In this document: in pieces, positions 21,001-32,699 of the stretch | Position numbering within the stretch: the stretch's first letter is position 1 | Layout: each line of letters begins with the position of its first letter | Source: Tridacna crocea | Lineage: Eukaryota > Mollusca > Bivalvia > Cardiida > Cardiidae | Reading direction: 5' to 3' | DNA: 64,000 bases | Assembly (NCBI GenBank): GCA_943736015.1 | Contig: OX031060.1 | Coordinates: 4,670,001-4,734,000 of the forward strand | Notes under the pieces: generated by a model | What the model was told of the DNA's origin: nothing | The model's input: only the letters and a program-made list of their open reading frames with translations | The model's database searches: none | Made by a program: the position numbers and the translations under genes

Positions 21001-21215
21001 AAAAAAACACTCGTATAAATTTACGACTAAGAAATGGATGAGGACGAGTGAAATATCTGCCATACTAGTGGTAAGTAGGAGATAGTAAAAGAAGTTAAGT
21101 TTTTCAGACGAATATTTAACTTACACAAGACAAAACGGCCATTCATTTATTGAATAAGCAAATCAAGGGTATTTAGGAAATCAAATTTTGAAACAGAACA
21201 TAAAACGTGCTGGTT

Positions 21216-21234
21216 CCCCCCCCCCCCCCCCCCA
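21216..21234. repeat. Poly-C run
   Basis: About 17 consecutive C after GCTGGTTC. Its length is likely unstable and prone to sequencing error. Confidence 0.9.
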
Positions 21235-21789
21235 CCAAATAAAGACCGGTTTCAAGTCAGCCGAATGATGTGACCCGGGACCTTTCATGCCAAACAAAAA
21301 TCTCGGAATATACTTTGAGAGGACATAATTCAATATGATCGACTTTGCTAATTATTGAAACGAACGATATTAAGATTAACGCAAATACTTTCCCGATACC
21401 ACTTCGAAAAACTGCGTTCTTTTGGCTTTATTGATTTCTGTAAGATAGCCGGATAACTGATACCGGTTTTTAAGACCTGGTATTAATGGTTCGTTGTAAC
21501 GTAAGGTCCGTTTCGTCTGAAATTGAAAGCCCGGGTGAAAAATTCGGGGTGAAACGATAGACAGACTGATGGACAAGGTGACCCCAGCATTACCCCCTAA
21601 AACTTTGCTTGCTGTGGGTATTACAAAACAGGTAAAACAGTTTTGCTTATCACCTGGTACATGTATTTATTTAAATGTAAACTATACAGTAACAAATGTC
21701 AGATATATTACCCCCATGACTATAATTTTTTTTTCAAGTTCAACTTCACCGAGCACAAAACTTCAAATAATAATAATAATAAAAAAAAA

Positions 21790-22560
21790 AACAACAGAAA
21801 ATTAGACATTATTCTTTCCAGTTAATCAATAACACATTCACTGGACCTAAGCTCAGTCATTCTGTTTAACCAAATGTGTCAACACTAACAAAAAACAACT
21901 GCATATTCCAAGCAAAATTGCATTTTTGTCCATATTTTCATTTAAGCCTAATAATCTTGGATATTTTTTCGAGGTAATCATGCATATTCCTACCAAAATT
22001 GCATTTTTGTCAATGTGTTCACCTGAATAATCCTGAACATATTTTTTAAGGTAATCAGTAACGCATTTATTGAATCTAAACTTCATCATTCTGCTTAACT
22101 CTTTACTAAACGACAAAATTTTAAACCAGTCTGTGTTGAAATACTTTGCAGACAACAAAATAAATGTGACTTAAATATTCAACTTTTTTTTGGAAAGGGT
22201 ATCATTTTACCAGCATTTTCTCCTTTTCCAGCAATGTTTTCAAAAGGCTTCTTTGTTAACATCTTTAAATGTCGGGATTGTGTGGTAAAGAGTTAAAAAA
22301 TGTATCGACACAAATAAAAAACAACTGTATATTACAAGCAAATTTGATTTTTTGTCAATGATTCCATCTTAAACTTGAGACAGATGATTGTGAAATTCTT
22401 CACAAGAACATAGTTCTTCACGATATGCATATTAAGTCATCAGCAAAAATTTTACTGATGTACATCCAAGTAAACATTGTGTCGTTGAGTTTGGAAAACA
22501 AATTGTTTCATTAGCCTGATAACATGTATCATGAAATATACTCGGAGGTGCTTACTGAAC
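21790..22560. repeat. 150-bp degenerate tandem repeat block, copy 1
   Basis: Units carry CAACTGCATATTCCAAGC, AAATTGCATTTTTGTC and CATTCTGTTTAA motifs. The block then continues with unique sequence (GTTCTTCACGATATGCATA through CATGTATCATGAAATATAC) also found at 29920-30090. It is interrupted by a family A MITE at 22099-22292. Confidence 0.75.
22099..22292. mobile_element. Family A MITE inserted in the 150-bp repeat
   Basis: Inverted copy with TTAA at 22095-22098 and 22293-22296. Part of the left hairpin arm is deleted. It interrupts a unit of the 150-bp repeat; other units keep an uninterrupted CTGTTTAA at that position (for example near 21862), giving another empty-site comparison. Confidence 0.82.
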
Positions 22561-22579
22561 AAAACTACTGTAAATGTAA

Positions 22580-22786
22580 ACATCCCTGGTTTTTAAAACC
22601 TTGAAATAGAAGTCTTTTGAAAGCATTTTGAGAATGGAGAATAAGCCGGTAACCAGCATTTTCTCATTTCCCCACAATGTTTTCTACCCTGCTGGAAATG
22701 AATTTCAATTATTTAGCAACATTTACTTTGTTGTCTGCAAGTGCTTTGAATTTGGACCATCTAAACTTTTGTTGTTTGGTAAAGGA
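22580..22786. mobile_element. Diverged family A MITE
   Basis: Forward copy, recognisable hairpin (about 22617-22685) and right end TTGTTTGGTAAAGG followed by TTAA at 22787-22790; the left end has decayed. Confidence 0.65.
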
Positions 22787-23134
22787 TTAATTATTCGCCT
22801 ACAATAGTCGTGCAATAACCTGTTGGCATGTAAAAGAGCTACTAAACAAAATATCCAGCTTTAAGACTGAACAACTTTAAAACAGTATGTCCCTGATCTA
22901 TCGACCAAATGGCATTAACTAACTACTCAATGATCATCATGCTGTTAGTAAATTAAATAATCTGTATATACACATAAGGAATACAATAGTAAATACCCAT
23001 TGATTTAAAGTACTCAAGACCAACTCTGAGCCTTGTAAATACACAAATCTGTCAAAACAAACTACAGGTCTCAGTAGTTGTTTTTTTTTTGTTCTCCGAT
23101 CTATGCTTTTTACTATCAGGTGACATATGTCAAC

Positions 23135-23530
23135 GTGAACAACAAAAAGTAACAGCATATTCCATGCTAAACTGCATTTCTGTCCATGTTTTCACCTGAA
23201 TAATTTTATCACCTACAATTTTACAAGTTTTAGCAAGAACGCAGCTTTTTACTTATGCTTTCCAATTTGGTAGAGACATCAATGTAGACTAAAATCTCAC
23301 ACGATCAAATATGTACAGACTAATTTGCAAATATCTGCAGAAGTTGCTGAATATGTGATCTGCTTGACCTAATCGAAGCATTTTAAGAATAACATCAGCT
23401 CGCTGAAGCTTCCCTCTTTGATTAAAACTTATAACAAGACAAAAATTAGACACTATTGTTTTCTGGTAATCAATGACCCATTTACTGAATCTAAGCTCAG
23501 TCATTCTGTTAAAAAGATATGTCAACAGTA
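23135..23530. repeat. 150-bp repeat, diverged units
   Basis: AACAGCATATTCCATGC at 23149 and GACCCATTTACTGAATCTAAG near 23471 identify decayed units, with unrelated sequence between. Confidence 0.55.
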
Positions 23531-23702
23531 ACAATCAAAGGACTGAAAGTCCTGAAAAGCGGATTTGTTGAACAGTTTCCAGCTATTTGGTGTGATGTGA
23601 AAAATCTTTAAACTATTTTCTCCTATTCCAATAGTGTTTTCAATTACATGAGTAAACTTAAGTTCATTTACAGGTATCATTTTCCTTTGTCTGCAGATGC
23701 AT

Positions 23703-23815
23703 TTAACTCTTTCCATATTATAGGCAGCACCAGAAGCTTTGATGGACAGTGTGGGTCAAGATCAGACTGCACAGAAAATGCAGTCTGATCTCTGATCTCC
23801 ACTGTTCCCTGCTTC
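23703..23815. mobile_element. Family B-like palindrome
   Basis: Starts TTAACTCTTTCC; core GGACAGTGTGGGTCAAGATC with a matching right arm to about 23805. The remainder is decayed. Confidence 0.55.
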
Positions 23816-24080
23816 ATTGTATATTCATGACCGAATTGTTTCTTGATCTTGCAAGAAATGTATTTTTAGCCTTTGAGACAATGCAATTAATTTCTTCAGT
23901 AGTGAAAGCGTTAAAGTGCCTAAAACTTGTCATATGCGACAGTAGTGAACAATGAAATGGCATTAATTTGATTACCATATTTGATTAAAAAACAAGAAGT
24001 ACCGCAACTTATACATAGATGGTTGACGTAGACTAACCTGAACAAGCTTACAAAATTAACTCCCATCTAAATGTGGATCT

Positions 24081-24307
24081 GGGGTCATGCATGGCTCACT
24101 AGTAAAGTGTAGGACTTGTTACCTGATGGCCCAGCCTCATTGGATTCACAATGTTTTTTTCTGCAAGAGTGTCCTTAGGCAAGACAATGCAGTGCCCTAG
24201 CCTAGTACATGTGCTACTTAAAGCCAGACATACAGAAATAAGCTAGCTGTAGCAGTCATATGACTGAAATAATGTTGAGAATGACAGTAAACATCATTCA
24301 ATTAATC
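24081..24307 (+). mobile_element. tRNA-derived SINE (S1) with 12-bp target duplication
   Basis: 227 bp flanked by AAATGTGGATCT at 24069-24080 and 24308-24319. Same order as 17787-18018 but more diverged; the B box is disrupted (CCTGATGGCCCAGCC), the block reads GTGTCCTTAGGCAAGAC. Confidence 0.85.
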
Positions 24308-24438
24308 AAATGTGGATCTAACATTGGCCTGCATGGTTAACTTTCATCTAACATTTCTGTCAGCCTCACAAAATGTAGCTGTTAACTCTTAGAAAACATT
24401 GGTAGACCAACATATTTTCAGTTTTCATTCTTACTTAG

Positions 24439-24796
24439 GTAAGACTTGTGTAATGGAAAACAGCTATTTCCACTAAATATCATCCTGCAAAATTAGCTAT
24501 AGTTAAAAAAAAGTATTATTGAACTACTTTCACAGATTCATTTTTGTCATTTTTTCTTCTTTGAATTATCATTTGTAAATCTAAAACCACTATATTCTCA
24601 ATTCAAAAAGAGATAATAATTACCTCCCTTTTCAGAAAACTAACAAAAGTATCAAAAATAATTCCAAGATAGGCATAAATGGAATTTCTGATCTGTTAGA
24701 AATGTGCAAAAATATCATTTCTGCATAAATCCTTATTTATCCTTATTTATCATCCAATTAGAATATTCACCGGAAATGCATTACACAGGTCTTACC
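24439..24796. mobile_element. Family H element
   Basis: Clearly related along its whole length to 10962-11324. Flanks TTAG (mutated) 24435-24438 and TTAA 24797-24800; TIR TAAGACTTGTGTAATGG. The right TTAA is shared with a family A copy. Confidence 0.78.
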
Positions 24797-24800
24797 TTAA

Positions 24801-25013
24801 CTCTTTACAACACAATCCCGAATTAACAACTGTTAAGCCCTTTGAAAACAGTGTTGGAAATGGAGAATATGCTGGTAACCAGCATTTTCTCCTTTTCCCA
24901 CAATGTTTTCTACCCAATTAAAGACATATTCCATCATTTGAGCGACATTAGAATTGTCGTCTGCAAATGCTTTCAGTTTGGACATGTCCAAAATTTCATT
25001 GTGTGGTAAAGAG
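24801..25013. mobile_element. Family A MITE abutting a family H element
   Basis: Forward copy with TTAA at 24797-24800 and 25014-25017. The left TTAA is also the right flank of the family H element at 24439-24796, so one element inserted into the target duplication of the other. Confidence 0.85.
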
Positions 25014-25017
25014 TTAA

Positions 25018-26695
25018 GTCATTTTCCCCATCCCATTTCACCGTTAAGGATACAAGGTAAGTGTGGCAATATTATCCTATTTTGAAGGATGTTCAGAAAA
25101 AAGAACTTTTGAAACAACTTATCCAATTGGCTGAGCTGTTTTTTGTCTGAGACATTGCTTTAAATCATATTAAAAATATTAAGAGCTCAGCCTAGGGTTT
25201 GTAAACATGTGAGCTTATATAGATACACTGGACATAATGATTCTATCATTCTTTTCTATAGCATTTTAAGCATTTCTAAATTCATCATTGTTCATCATTA
25301 TGCAAGACTCTTTTAAAAGATTGAAACTTCTGTACTCAGACATTAAGGTTTTGATTTTTACAGTAGCATTTTACAATTCTAGCCTAAGCACAACAATTTC
25401 TAAATTTTTATATGGTTGGTATAATCATATAGACTGCAAACAATTCAAATCTAAAATAGTGAGCCAATGAGAATGGAATTTTACTATATTAGGCAGTCTG
25501 ATCTTACTCTACCAGTACACCTGTTACAAACTATTACAGACTGTCTTCATTCTGAGGTATAAAGCATGCATTGTTTTGAAACTAGTATGGTTTAGTAAAA
25601 AAAAAAACAATACAGGAGTCCTTTCTGGGTAAAAGAAATAGTGGCATTTTGTATGCAAGTTCTTACTGAAAGCACATTGTCCTTTCCATGACTCTTAACT
25701 CATAGTATCCTTTCAAGGTTCCTCTTAATTACAACACAACTTCAAACTATAAATTTAAAAATGAAATACAACATCAAACTAGTAACAATATTTTGATTGT
25801 TCAGGTAGAGTAATTTCTTCTTTTCTTTCATAAGAATGTTCTTGGTTTCATTCCTGAACTCAAAAATGTTTTGTAATAGTCTGAGAGGTGAAAACTAAGT
25901 GATGTGTTCAGTAATTTCTAAGATTTAGACCATGTGCAATTCATAATTATTGAATGTACCTTTCTTCTTTAAATAAATGAAAATTTACCTTGTATCTTCA
26001 TAAAGAAACAAGTCAAGAAAAGTAATGATTGTACAAAAGAAATTAAGGTAACTCATGCAGTGCCACAAAATATGAACTTGAAACCTTCAAGAATAATTTG
26101 ATGGGGACTATTTTCTGGTTATCAGTAACTATTAGTGTCAACACTGTTTCAGTCTTACAGTGACAACAATTCATCCATTTCTGTACCTTTTGGGTTTTAC
26201 TAGGGCTAGGCTGGTTCTCTGCGGTGTCTTGTCTATGGACATTCTACAAAATCCTAGCATCTAGAAGAGGATAGAACCTGTGATAATCCATAAGTGGTCA
26301 AAACTGGTCAATAGTGGTCGACTTGTAGAAGTCAATTGGAAATTTAAATGGTCAGATGAGTTTTAAAACGGCATTTAGGCTAATTTGTGGATGATTTGTT
26401 GTGTGGATTTTTTCACTCAGATAAGTTGATTTCATCAATGTGAAAGAGAGGGGTGGAAAAACTGTTTTGTCCCTGCCAAGGATACTCATCAGCTGGCTTT
26501 TGCCACTTTTCCAAACTGTGTAGAAGTTCCTAATAAGGTCTTAAGTTTCATGTTTGACACCTAAGTAATTGCTTGATGATAAGATATTATCATGACTACT
26601 TACAAGTCATTATTTCATGCTTTAGGAATAAAGCCTGGTGTCAAGGATAATACCCCAAAATAGGGACACATAATTTGTCCCTTTGGTAATTTGAT
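25018..26695. other. Long AT-rich stretch without recognised features
   Basis: This is the longest stretch (about 1.7 kb) free of MITEs in the central window. No exon with convincing splice sites was seen; it may be intronic. Confidence 0.4.
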
Positions 26696-26699
26696 TTAA

Positions 26700-26913
26700 C
26701 TCTTTACTAAATGACAAAATTGTAGGCTGTTCCAAATTGAAAGCATTTGCAGACAACAGAATAAATGTGACTGAGAAATTAAAATTTGGTTCGGGATGGA
26801 TACAAAAAAAACATTGTGGGAAAAGCAGAAAACACATTTTCTCCTTTTCCCACAATGTTTTCAAAAGGCTTCTTACTCAGGGTCATTAAAAGTCTGGATT
26901 GTGTGGTAAAGAG
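26700..26913. mobile_element. Family A MITE
   Basis: Inverted copy with TTAA at 26696-26699 and 26914-26917. The hairpin tip is deleted (AGCAGAAAACACATTTTCTCC), leaving a shorter palindrome. Confidence 0.85.
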
Positions 26914-26917
26914 TTAA

Positions 26918-27775
26918 GCCACACCCAAATGAGGTAGAAAGGGTCAACTTTCAAACCTTTAACTGTTTTGATGGCACTTTACAGATGTAGGAAGACACTT
27001 AAATGTACTTCAAAGACATTGATGTATCCCAAACTATTGTTTATTTAATCAGTTAATGCCTTCTTCATGTGTACCACAAAATTCCTATACATTTCTATTA
27101 ATAACAAACCTGCATATTTCACATGTTTGCCTATGAATGACTGCTTTTCTGCAATTTAACATGAGAGGTGGAGGGAGGGAGAGAGGGAGAGTGTGTGTGG
27201 AGAAACATTATCTAACCTGTAAGAAATGATAATCGACAAAAATTGTTTGCTTAAAAAAATGACCTCTATGCAGGTTCAATAAAGAGAGTCATTCTGACAA
27301 CCTCTTCAGTTGACCAGCAATTGATACTGTCTTTTGAATTATGAGCAAATAAAAAAGTGCCTTATTAATAAAAACTATGATACTGATGATAATATAATAA
27401 TAAACCTTCATGAACAGGATATGTAAGAGGACAGCTTTTAATGTTAATTTAGAAACCAGACAGGTTTACATGTAAGCCAGTGATTTAATCAACTAAATCA
27501 ACCTCCCCTATCTACCACAGCAATCGACCACTTGTGACCAGTATTGGCTGTTTATAACCGGTTAAAGCTGCCAGGCTGGTCAATATTCATATTGACCTGC
27601 TCTTTGCCAACCTTGCACACTATATATTAACTAAATCATTGCAAATATGTGCAAAAAATAACTGTTGTAGCATTATGAGCTACTTGAAATTAATATTTAT
27701 ACACTGGTATAACTGTTATTTATTACATCTAATGCATTTTTGAGAGAATCCATTTTCATGGTCTAAAGGAAAGAC
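26918..27775. other. AT-rich stretch
   Basis: Contains a GGGAGA-rich patch at 27170-27195; otherwise nothing recognised. Confidence 0.4.
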
Positions 27776-27779
27776 TTAA

Positions 27780-28000
27780 CCCTTTCCAAAATGACAAATT
27801 TTGGACCCTTCCAAACCAAAAGAGTTTGCAGACGACAAAATTAGATTTGGAAAAAAATGGCAGAAAGTTCTCAAAAAGGGTTGAAAACACTGTGGGAAAA
27901 GGAGAAATTGCTCATTACAAGCAATTTTTCCTTTTCCCACAGTGTTTTCAAAAGACTTTTACTGCAGACACGTAAAAACCAGGGCTTGTTTGGGAAAGGG
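27780..28000. mobile_element. Family A MITE with the alternative hairpin tip
   Basis: Inverted copy, TTAA at 27776-27779 and 28001-28004. The hairpin tip reads GAAATTGCTCATTACAAGC in place of the usual AATGCTGGTAACCAGC. That tip is the one typical of family D, so this copy links the two families. Confidence 0.85.
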
Positions 28001-28218
28001 TTAAAATCATCACACATCATTGGGCAGAAAATAGTCCTTTTTTTGAATATGTGAATCCAAGCCCTTGGTACAACTGAAGGTACTTTTGCAGCCAGAATGG
28101 ATGAAGATCACACTCAGTGTGACATATTGCTATGCAGAGTAAAAAATGACTTTAACATAACTAAATTAAAAATTTCAAGTTGAATGTACAAATCCAATTA
28201 TTGCTATTTTAAAGTTAA

Positions 28219-28345
28219 CTCTTTTGGGAAAAATACTTTCTTACAAGGCAGCATGGATCAAAGATCAGACTGCACTTTGTTGCAATCTGATCATAATCAA
28301 CACTGTCTGCAAAAGGTCCTTGAGTAGCACTTATCAGCCTAAGGG
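28219..28345. mobile_element. Short family B MITE
   Basis: Inverted copy between TTAA 28215-28218 and 28346-28349. Core at about 28250-28312 (GGATCAAAGATCAGACTGC); the AT-rich half is mostly deleted. Confidence 0.75.
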
Positions 28346-28349
28346 TTAA

Positions 28350-29560
28350 TGGCATTGGATCACTCTATAAAAGTTTAAAAACTATATAGACATACTTTCA
28401 CGCTAAGGTTTGAATTACATAAAACACAGTCACATAAAACACAGTCACTATCTTAAATATGGGCTGAGCTGCAGTTCATAATAAGAATTTAAATAAGTAA
28501 AAATAGTTATATAACTTGCTCTGTAAATGCACTTCTAATTCACAGGATCAGAAATATATCAAAGATGTCAAATCTATATGTCTAAAAGAAAGACGTATAG
28601 ATGCATTTCTGTGCATCCTTTGTCATAAATTATGTACTAACTCGGCATTTTTTTTTTTGCCGAAATGTCACAAAATAAAATTCAAGGTATCAGAGGGACT
28701 GAAAATGGAGGTTTACATCTTGAAGACAAATTGGAAGCCTATCTGAGTCCTTTAGGATTCACGTTAGTGGATGTCTAGTTCACTGAGAAGGACACGATTT
28801 TCCATCAAAAACCTTCAGTTAAATTCGTGTCACGGGTTCGTACTTGGTCGGGGCCGTTTGTAAATAAAATATTTCTTACCGTCGATGACAAGAGAGAAAT
28901 ATTGGTTCCATGCTTTTATGCTACAGGATGCATATATATCAAACTTTTTTTTTATACACTGCACGATCTCCATACTGTCAAAAGTTCTGCAAAAATGTTT
29001 CAAACAATTCAGAAATTCATCGAGAGCGTCATATGAGTGGCGACAACTAGGTTAGGTCGACTTTATGGGTTCTGTATATTCGTTATCGACAGGGCTTTTA
29101 ACTATTTATGGCCAAATTCTAGCTGGCGCTCTGAACAGTGAACATTTTTTTAAACAAGACATGGTTGAAAATGTGATTTTATCGGGGAAAAATTGCTTAA
29201 TCTCCTTGTTTATATAGCAGCGGACGATACAAGTTGTGAATGAAAGTTCTTGAATGAAAACGAGGGCAGTGTAAGTAATGTTCATACGCTACATTTTGAA
29301 AAATACATGAACAAACTTTGTTTTAGTATTTAAAGTAATTTAGATTGACAATTGCTGAGTTTTGATGAAATTTCGATAAAGAAATCAACCTTAATTTGTA
29401 TGGTTTATTCAGGGTCAGAATTGATCTAATTTGTAAATCTGCGTTATTAGCCTATAAATCAGCCATGCAAAACTGAAAGTAAGCGCGCATGCGTCGTTAC
29501 GGATGATGTATTTGGTTCCGGTCAAAACGATCACAGTAAGCGGATTTGCTATAGCAAATC
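28350..29560. other. Unique stretch with higher CpG near 28750-29100
   Basis: Locally richer in CpG and holding a - strand GTAAGA donor at about 28881 after a short ATG frame (MEPIFLSCHR). It could be a gene start, but the evidence is thin. Confidence 0.25.
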
Positions 29561-30095
29561 CGCTAAAAAGCAACTGCATATTTCAAGCAAAATTGCATTT
29601 TTGTAAATGTTTCCACCTTGATAATCCTGATATATTTTTCCATGTAATCAATAATGCATCTACTGAATCTAGGCCCAGTCTTTCTGTTTTAACAGATATG
29701 TCTGACACTAACAAAAAGCAACTGCATACTTTTAGCAAAATTGCATTTTTGTCAATGTTTTCAGTAAATAATCTTGAGAGATTTTTTTCGAGGTGGTCAA
29801 TAATGCATGTACTGAGTCTATGCTCATTGAAACATTCTGTTTGAAAAAAATGTAAACACTAACAAAAAACACTGCATATTCCAAGTAATTCTTTTTTGTC
29901 ATTGTCTTCACCTAGAAATCTTGAGACATATGATTTGGAAAATCTTCACAATAATATAGTTCTTCACGTTACCCTTATTTAGTTAACAGCAAAAATTTAA
30001 TCCCATGTACATTTAAGGAAACATTGTATTGTTTAGTTTGGAAAACCAGTTGCTTCATTAGCCTCAGTACATGTATCATGAAATATACATAGAGA
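29560..30095. repeat. 150-bp degenerate tandem repeat block, copy 2
   Basis: About two and a half units with starts near 29567, 29714 and 29864 (period 147-150), followed by the same unique tail as copy 1. No MITE insertion. Confidence 0.75.
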
Positions 30096-30379
30096 TATTT
30101 GTCTCTGACGTTTCCACAAAAATATATAAAAACTGTTACCTAAAATCAATCTTCAATTCTTAAGTTCAAAACACACCACTTAGTATCTCCGTAAACTATT
30201 TATTGATAAGTTAATCTTAATTAGTGCTTAGAGATTTATACTTACAATTTAAACCAGTCAAGTGAAACCACAGGATTTTGTCCATTTCACTGTGGTACAC
30301 AAGCATTTTGGTCAAGAAAAGATGCATACTGAAATCACTCGGAAGAAACACAAAGTAAAATGTTTTTAAGACTGTTTAA

Positions 30380-30560
30380 CTCATTACCACACGACAAAAT
30401 TTTAGGTTTGTCCAAATTGAAACCATTTGCACACAACGAAATAAATGTGACTGAAAATCTGAAATTTGTTTTGTTACCAGCATTTTCTCCTTATCCCACA
30501 ATGTTTTCAAAAAGAAATCTTTTCCAGGGTTGTCAAAAGTAGGGATTGTGTAGTAATGGG
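30380..30560. mobile_element. Family A MITE lacking one hairpin arm
   Basis: TTAA at 30376-30379 and 30561-30564. Only the right arm of the palindrome remains (CCAGCATTTTCTCCTTATCC); the left arm and its flank are deleted. Confidence 0.83.
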
Positions 30561-30742
30561 TTAACATACAAATCTTTGTGCACAATATCAGTAATGCTGC
30601 AGAAAGCTTTTAACAAGACACCCATGCAAAGCTGATTTCCCAGCATACATGGTAGGCAAAAGTAAATACTGGCAGATAACTCTCAACTGAGACAAACTTT
30701 TTAGCATAACAATGACAGGCTGAAAGTTCCTAGTCATATTAA

Positions 30743-30963
30743 CCCATTACCACACAATTCCTACTTTTGACGCCCCTGAGAGAGAAGCCTTTTGAAAACA
30801 CTGTGGGAAAAGGAGAAAATGCTGGTAACCAGCATTTTCTCCTTTTCCCACAGTGTTTTCTACCCTTCCCAGAACAAATTTCAATTTTTCAGTCACCTTT
30901 ATTTTGTCGTCTGCAAATGCTTTCAATTTGGACCAGTCTAAAATTTTCTTGTGTGGTAAAGAG
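30743..30963. mobile_element. Family A MITE (ACACTGTGGG subtype)
   Basis: Forward copy with TTAA at 30739-30742 and 30964-30967. Both arms carry the paired change T to C / A to G relative to the majority (AACACTGTGGG and CCCACAGTGTT), keeping the palindrome perfect. Confidence 0.9.
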
Positions 30964-31395
30964 TTAAGACACAGAGAAATCTAAAATTAACAAAGACCAG
31001 AAACTGGCCTTTAGATTAATAACAATATGTAAGATTAAATAATTATTTTTTTCATACACGGTCAAGGAGATCAAAATGTCAAGAGTCTCATCAAAGCTGT
31101 TGTTCAACCATTTGAGAATTTTCAAATGACTTTGCATAAATGTTCATAATGGAAAATATAGCAAGCAACCCTGGGGAATACTACTGTAGCTTAACCGATT
31201 ACCATACAGTAAGTATTTGTCAGCTGCAAATGCTCTAAATTTGGGAAAGTCATAGGTTTGTAATTGTTAAATGAGTCAAAGAATTCTTAATTATTGGGTA
31301 CAAACATTCATGAACACTCTTTGCACAGCAAAGCCTCCAATGAATCACACTGGAGTATGATTCGAATACTCTTGTAACCATTGTCCATAGATTAA

Positions 31396-31616
31396 CCCAT
31401 TACCACACAATCCCTACTTTTAACGACCCTGAAGAAAGAAGGCTTAAAAAACATTGTGGGAAAAGGAGAAAATGCTGCTAACCAGCATTTTCTCCTTTTC
31501 CCACAATGTTTTCTACCCTTCTCAAAACAAATTTCATATTTTCAGTCACTTTTATTTTGTCGTCTGCAAATACTTTTGATTTTGACAAGTCTAAAATATT
31601 GTCGTTTGGTAACGAG
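31396..31616. mobile_element. Family A MITE
   Basis: Forward copy, TTAA at 31392-31395 and 31617-31620. The hairpin uses GCTGCTAACCAGC at the tip. Confidence 0.88.
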
Positions 31617-31659
31617 TTAAATGACTGAAAACAGTTCATGTCCACTTGAAAATATTTAA

Positions 31660-31869
31660 CCCATTACCACACAATCCTTACTTTTGACACCCCTGAAAGA
31701 AGCTTTTTGAAAACATTGTGGGAAAAGGAAGTAACCAGCATTTTCTCCTTTTCCCACAGTGTTTTCTGCCCTTTGCAAAACAGATTTGAAATTTTCAGTC
31801 ACTTTTATTTTGTCATCTGCAAATGCTTTCGATTTGGACAAAGTTAAAATTTTGTCATTTGGTAATAAG
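31660..31869. mobile_element. Family A MITE
   Basis: Forward copy 40 bp after the previous one, TTAA at 31656-31659 and 31870-31873. A deletion removes part of the left arm (AAAAGGAAGTAACCAGC). Confidence 0.86.
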
Positions 31870-32120
31870 TTAATATGAAAGCATTGTGAAAAAAAGAAGC
31901 ATTTGCTCAGACAACCAAATCATGTTTCCTGTCATGTTTCCGGCTTTAGTTACAAAAATATAAAAATACAACAAAAGTGGGACTTACCAATATGAAAAAT
32001 AACAATGCTTACTGCAGTCTAATTATTGTTTCAAATGGATAACTTCTTATTCATAATATGACAACATTTGAAAAAATATTTAGAAGAAAGACAATATCAT
32101 CTATAAATACTAATAAAACA

Positions 32121-32272
32121 CTATTGTACAAAAAGCATTCTATACATCTTTTTAGTCTGATTTTGGTATGGTCTTTCTGGTCTGATCCTCTTTCTATACC
32201 ATTTCACCTGTTTCCAAACAGCAGCTTGAATCTGTTTGGTATCCACAATGTCTTGTTGATCATAGCCAATAC
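32121..32272 (-). CDS. Probable terminal coding exon (unrecognised gene)
   Basis: An ATTCACAG acceptor is followed by 49 codons and a TAG stop. The residues begin IGYDQQDIVDTKQIQAAVWK and continue QVKWYRKRIRPERPYQNQTK, ending KMYRMLFVQ. The mix of charged and aromatic residues looks like folded, basic protein rather than translated repeat, and the exon lies in a repeat-free stretch. An internal CAG|GTGAAA could act as a donor, giving a shorter exon. I do not recognise the family. The phase at its start (one base in the previous exon) is a constraint for finding the rest of the gene at higher coordinates. Confidence 0.4.
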
Positions 32273-32334
32273 CTGTGAATATGTACATATATTATTGAGC
32301 CATGCTCTATAAAAAAAAGGAGCTGCAACTGCAA

Positions 32335-32560
32335 AAAGAATAGACCCAGGTCAGCCTGTGTAGTCTGCCCAGGGTGACATGGGCCCACAATGTTTGCTAT
32401 TTGAATATCTTCTGTATTTCCATGGACCAGTCTACTTCATGATTCAGTTGAATGTTAGACAAAATGGAGTTTATAGATCCATAATTATTTGATGCCTTGC
32501 TTGGTATAATAGATCAAAGAAATGCATTAAGTCTCTTTTTCACAGAGCATGGCCAATATT
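32335..32560. repeat. Family F module
   Basis: GACCCAGGTCAGCCTGTGTAG through TCACAGAGCATGGCC; longer than the copy at 10785. Confidence 0.55.
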
Positions 32561-32699
32561 TTGACAAATATTTATCTTTTTGTGTTTATGCCATGTGAAA
32601 CAGTGCCAGATTACTAAATGAGTGTATGTGATATTAATGATTTTTACAATTTGAAATGAAATGCTCATTATTATCTACTTCATTTAACCTGACCCAGGT

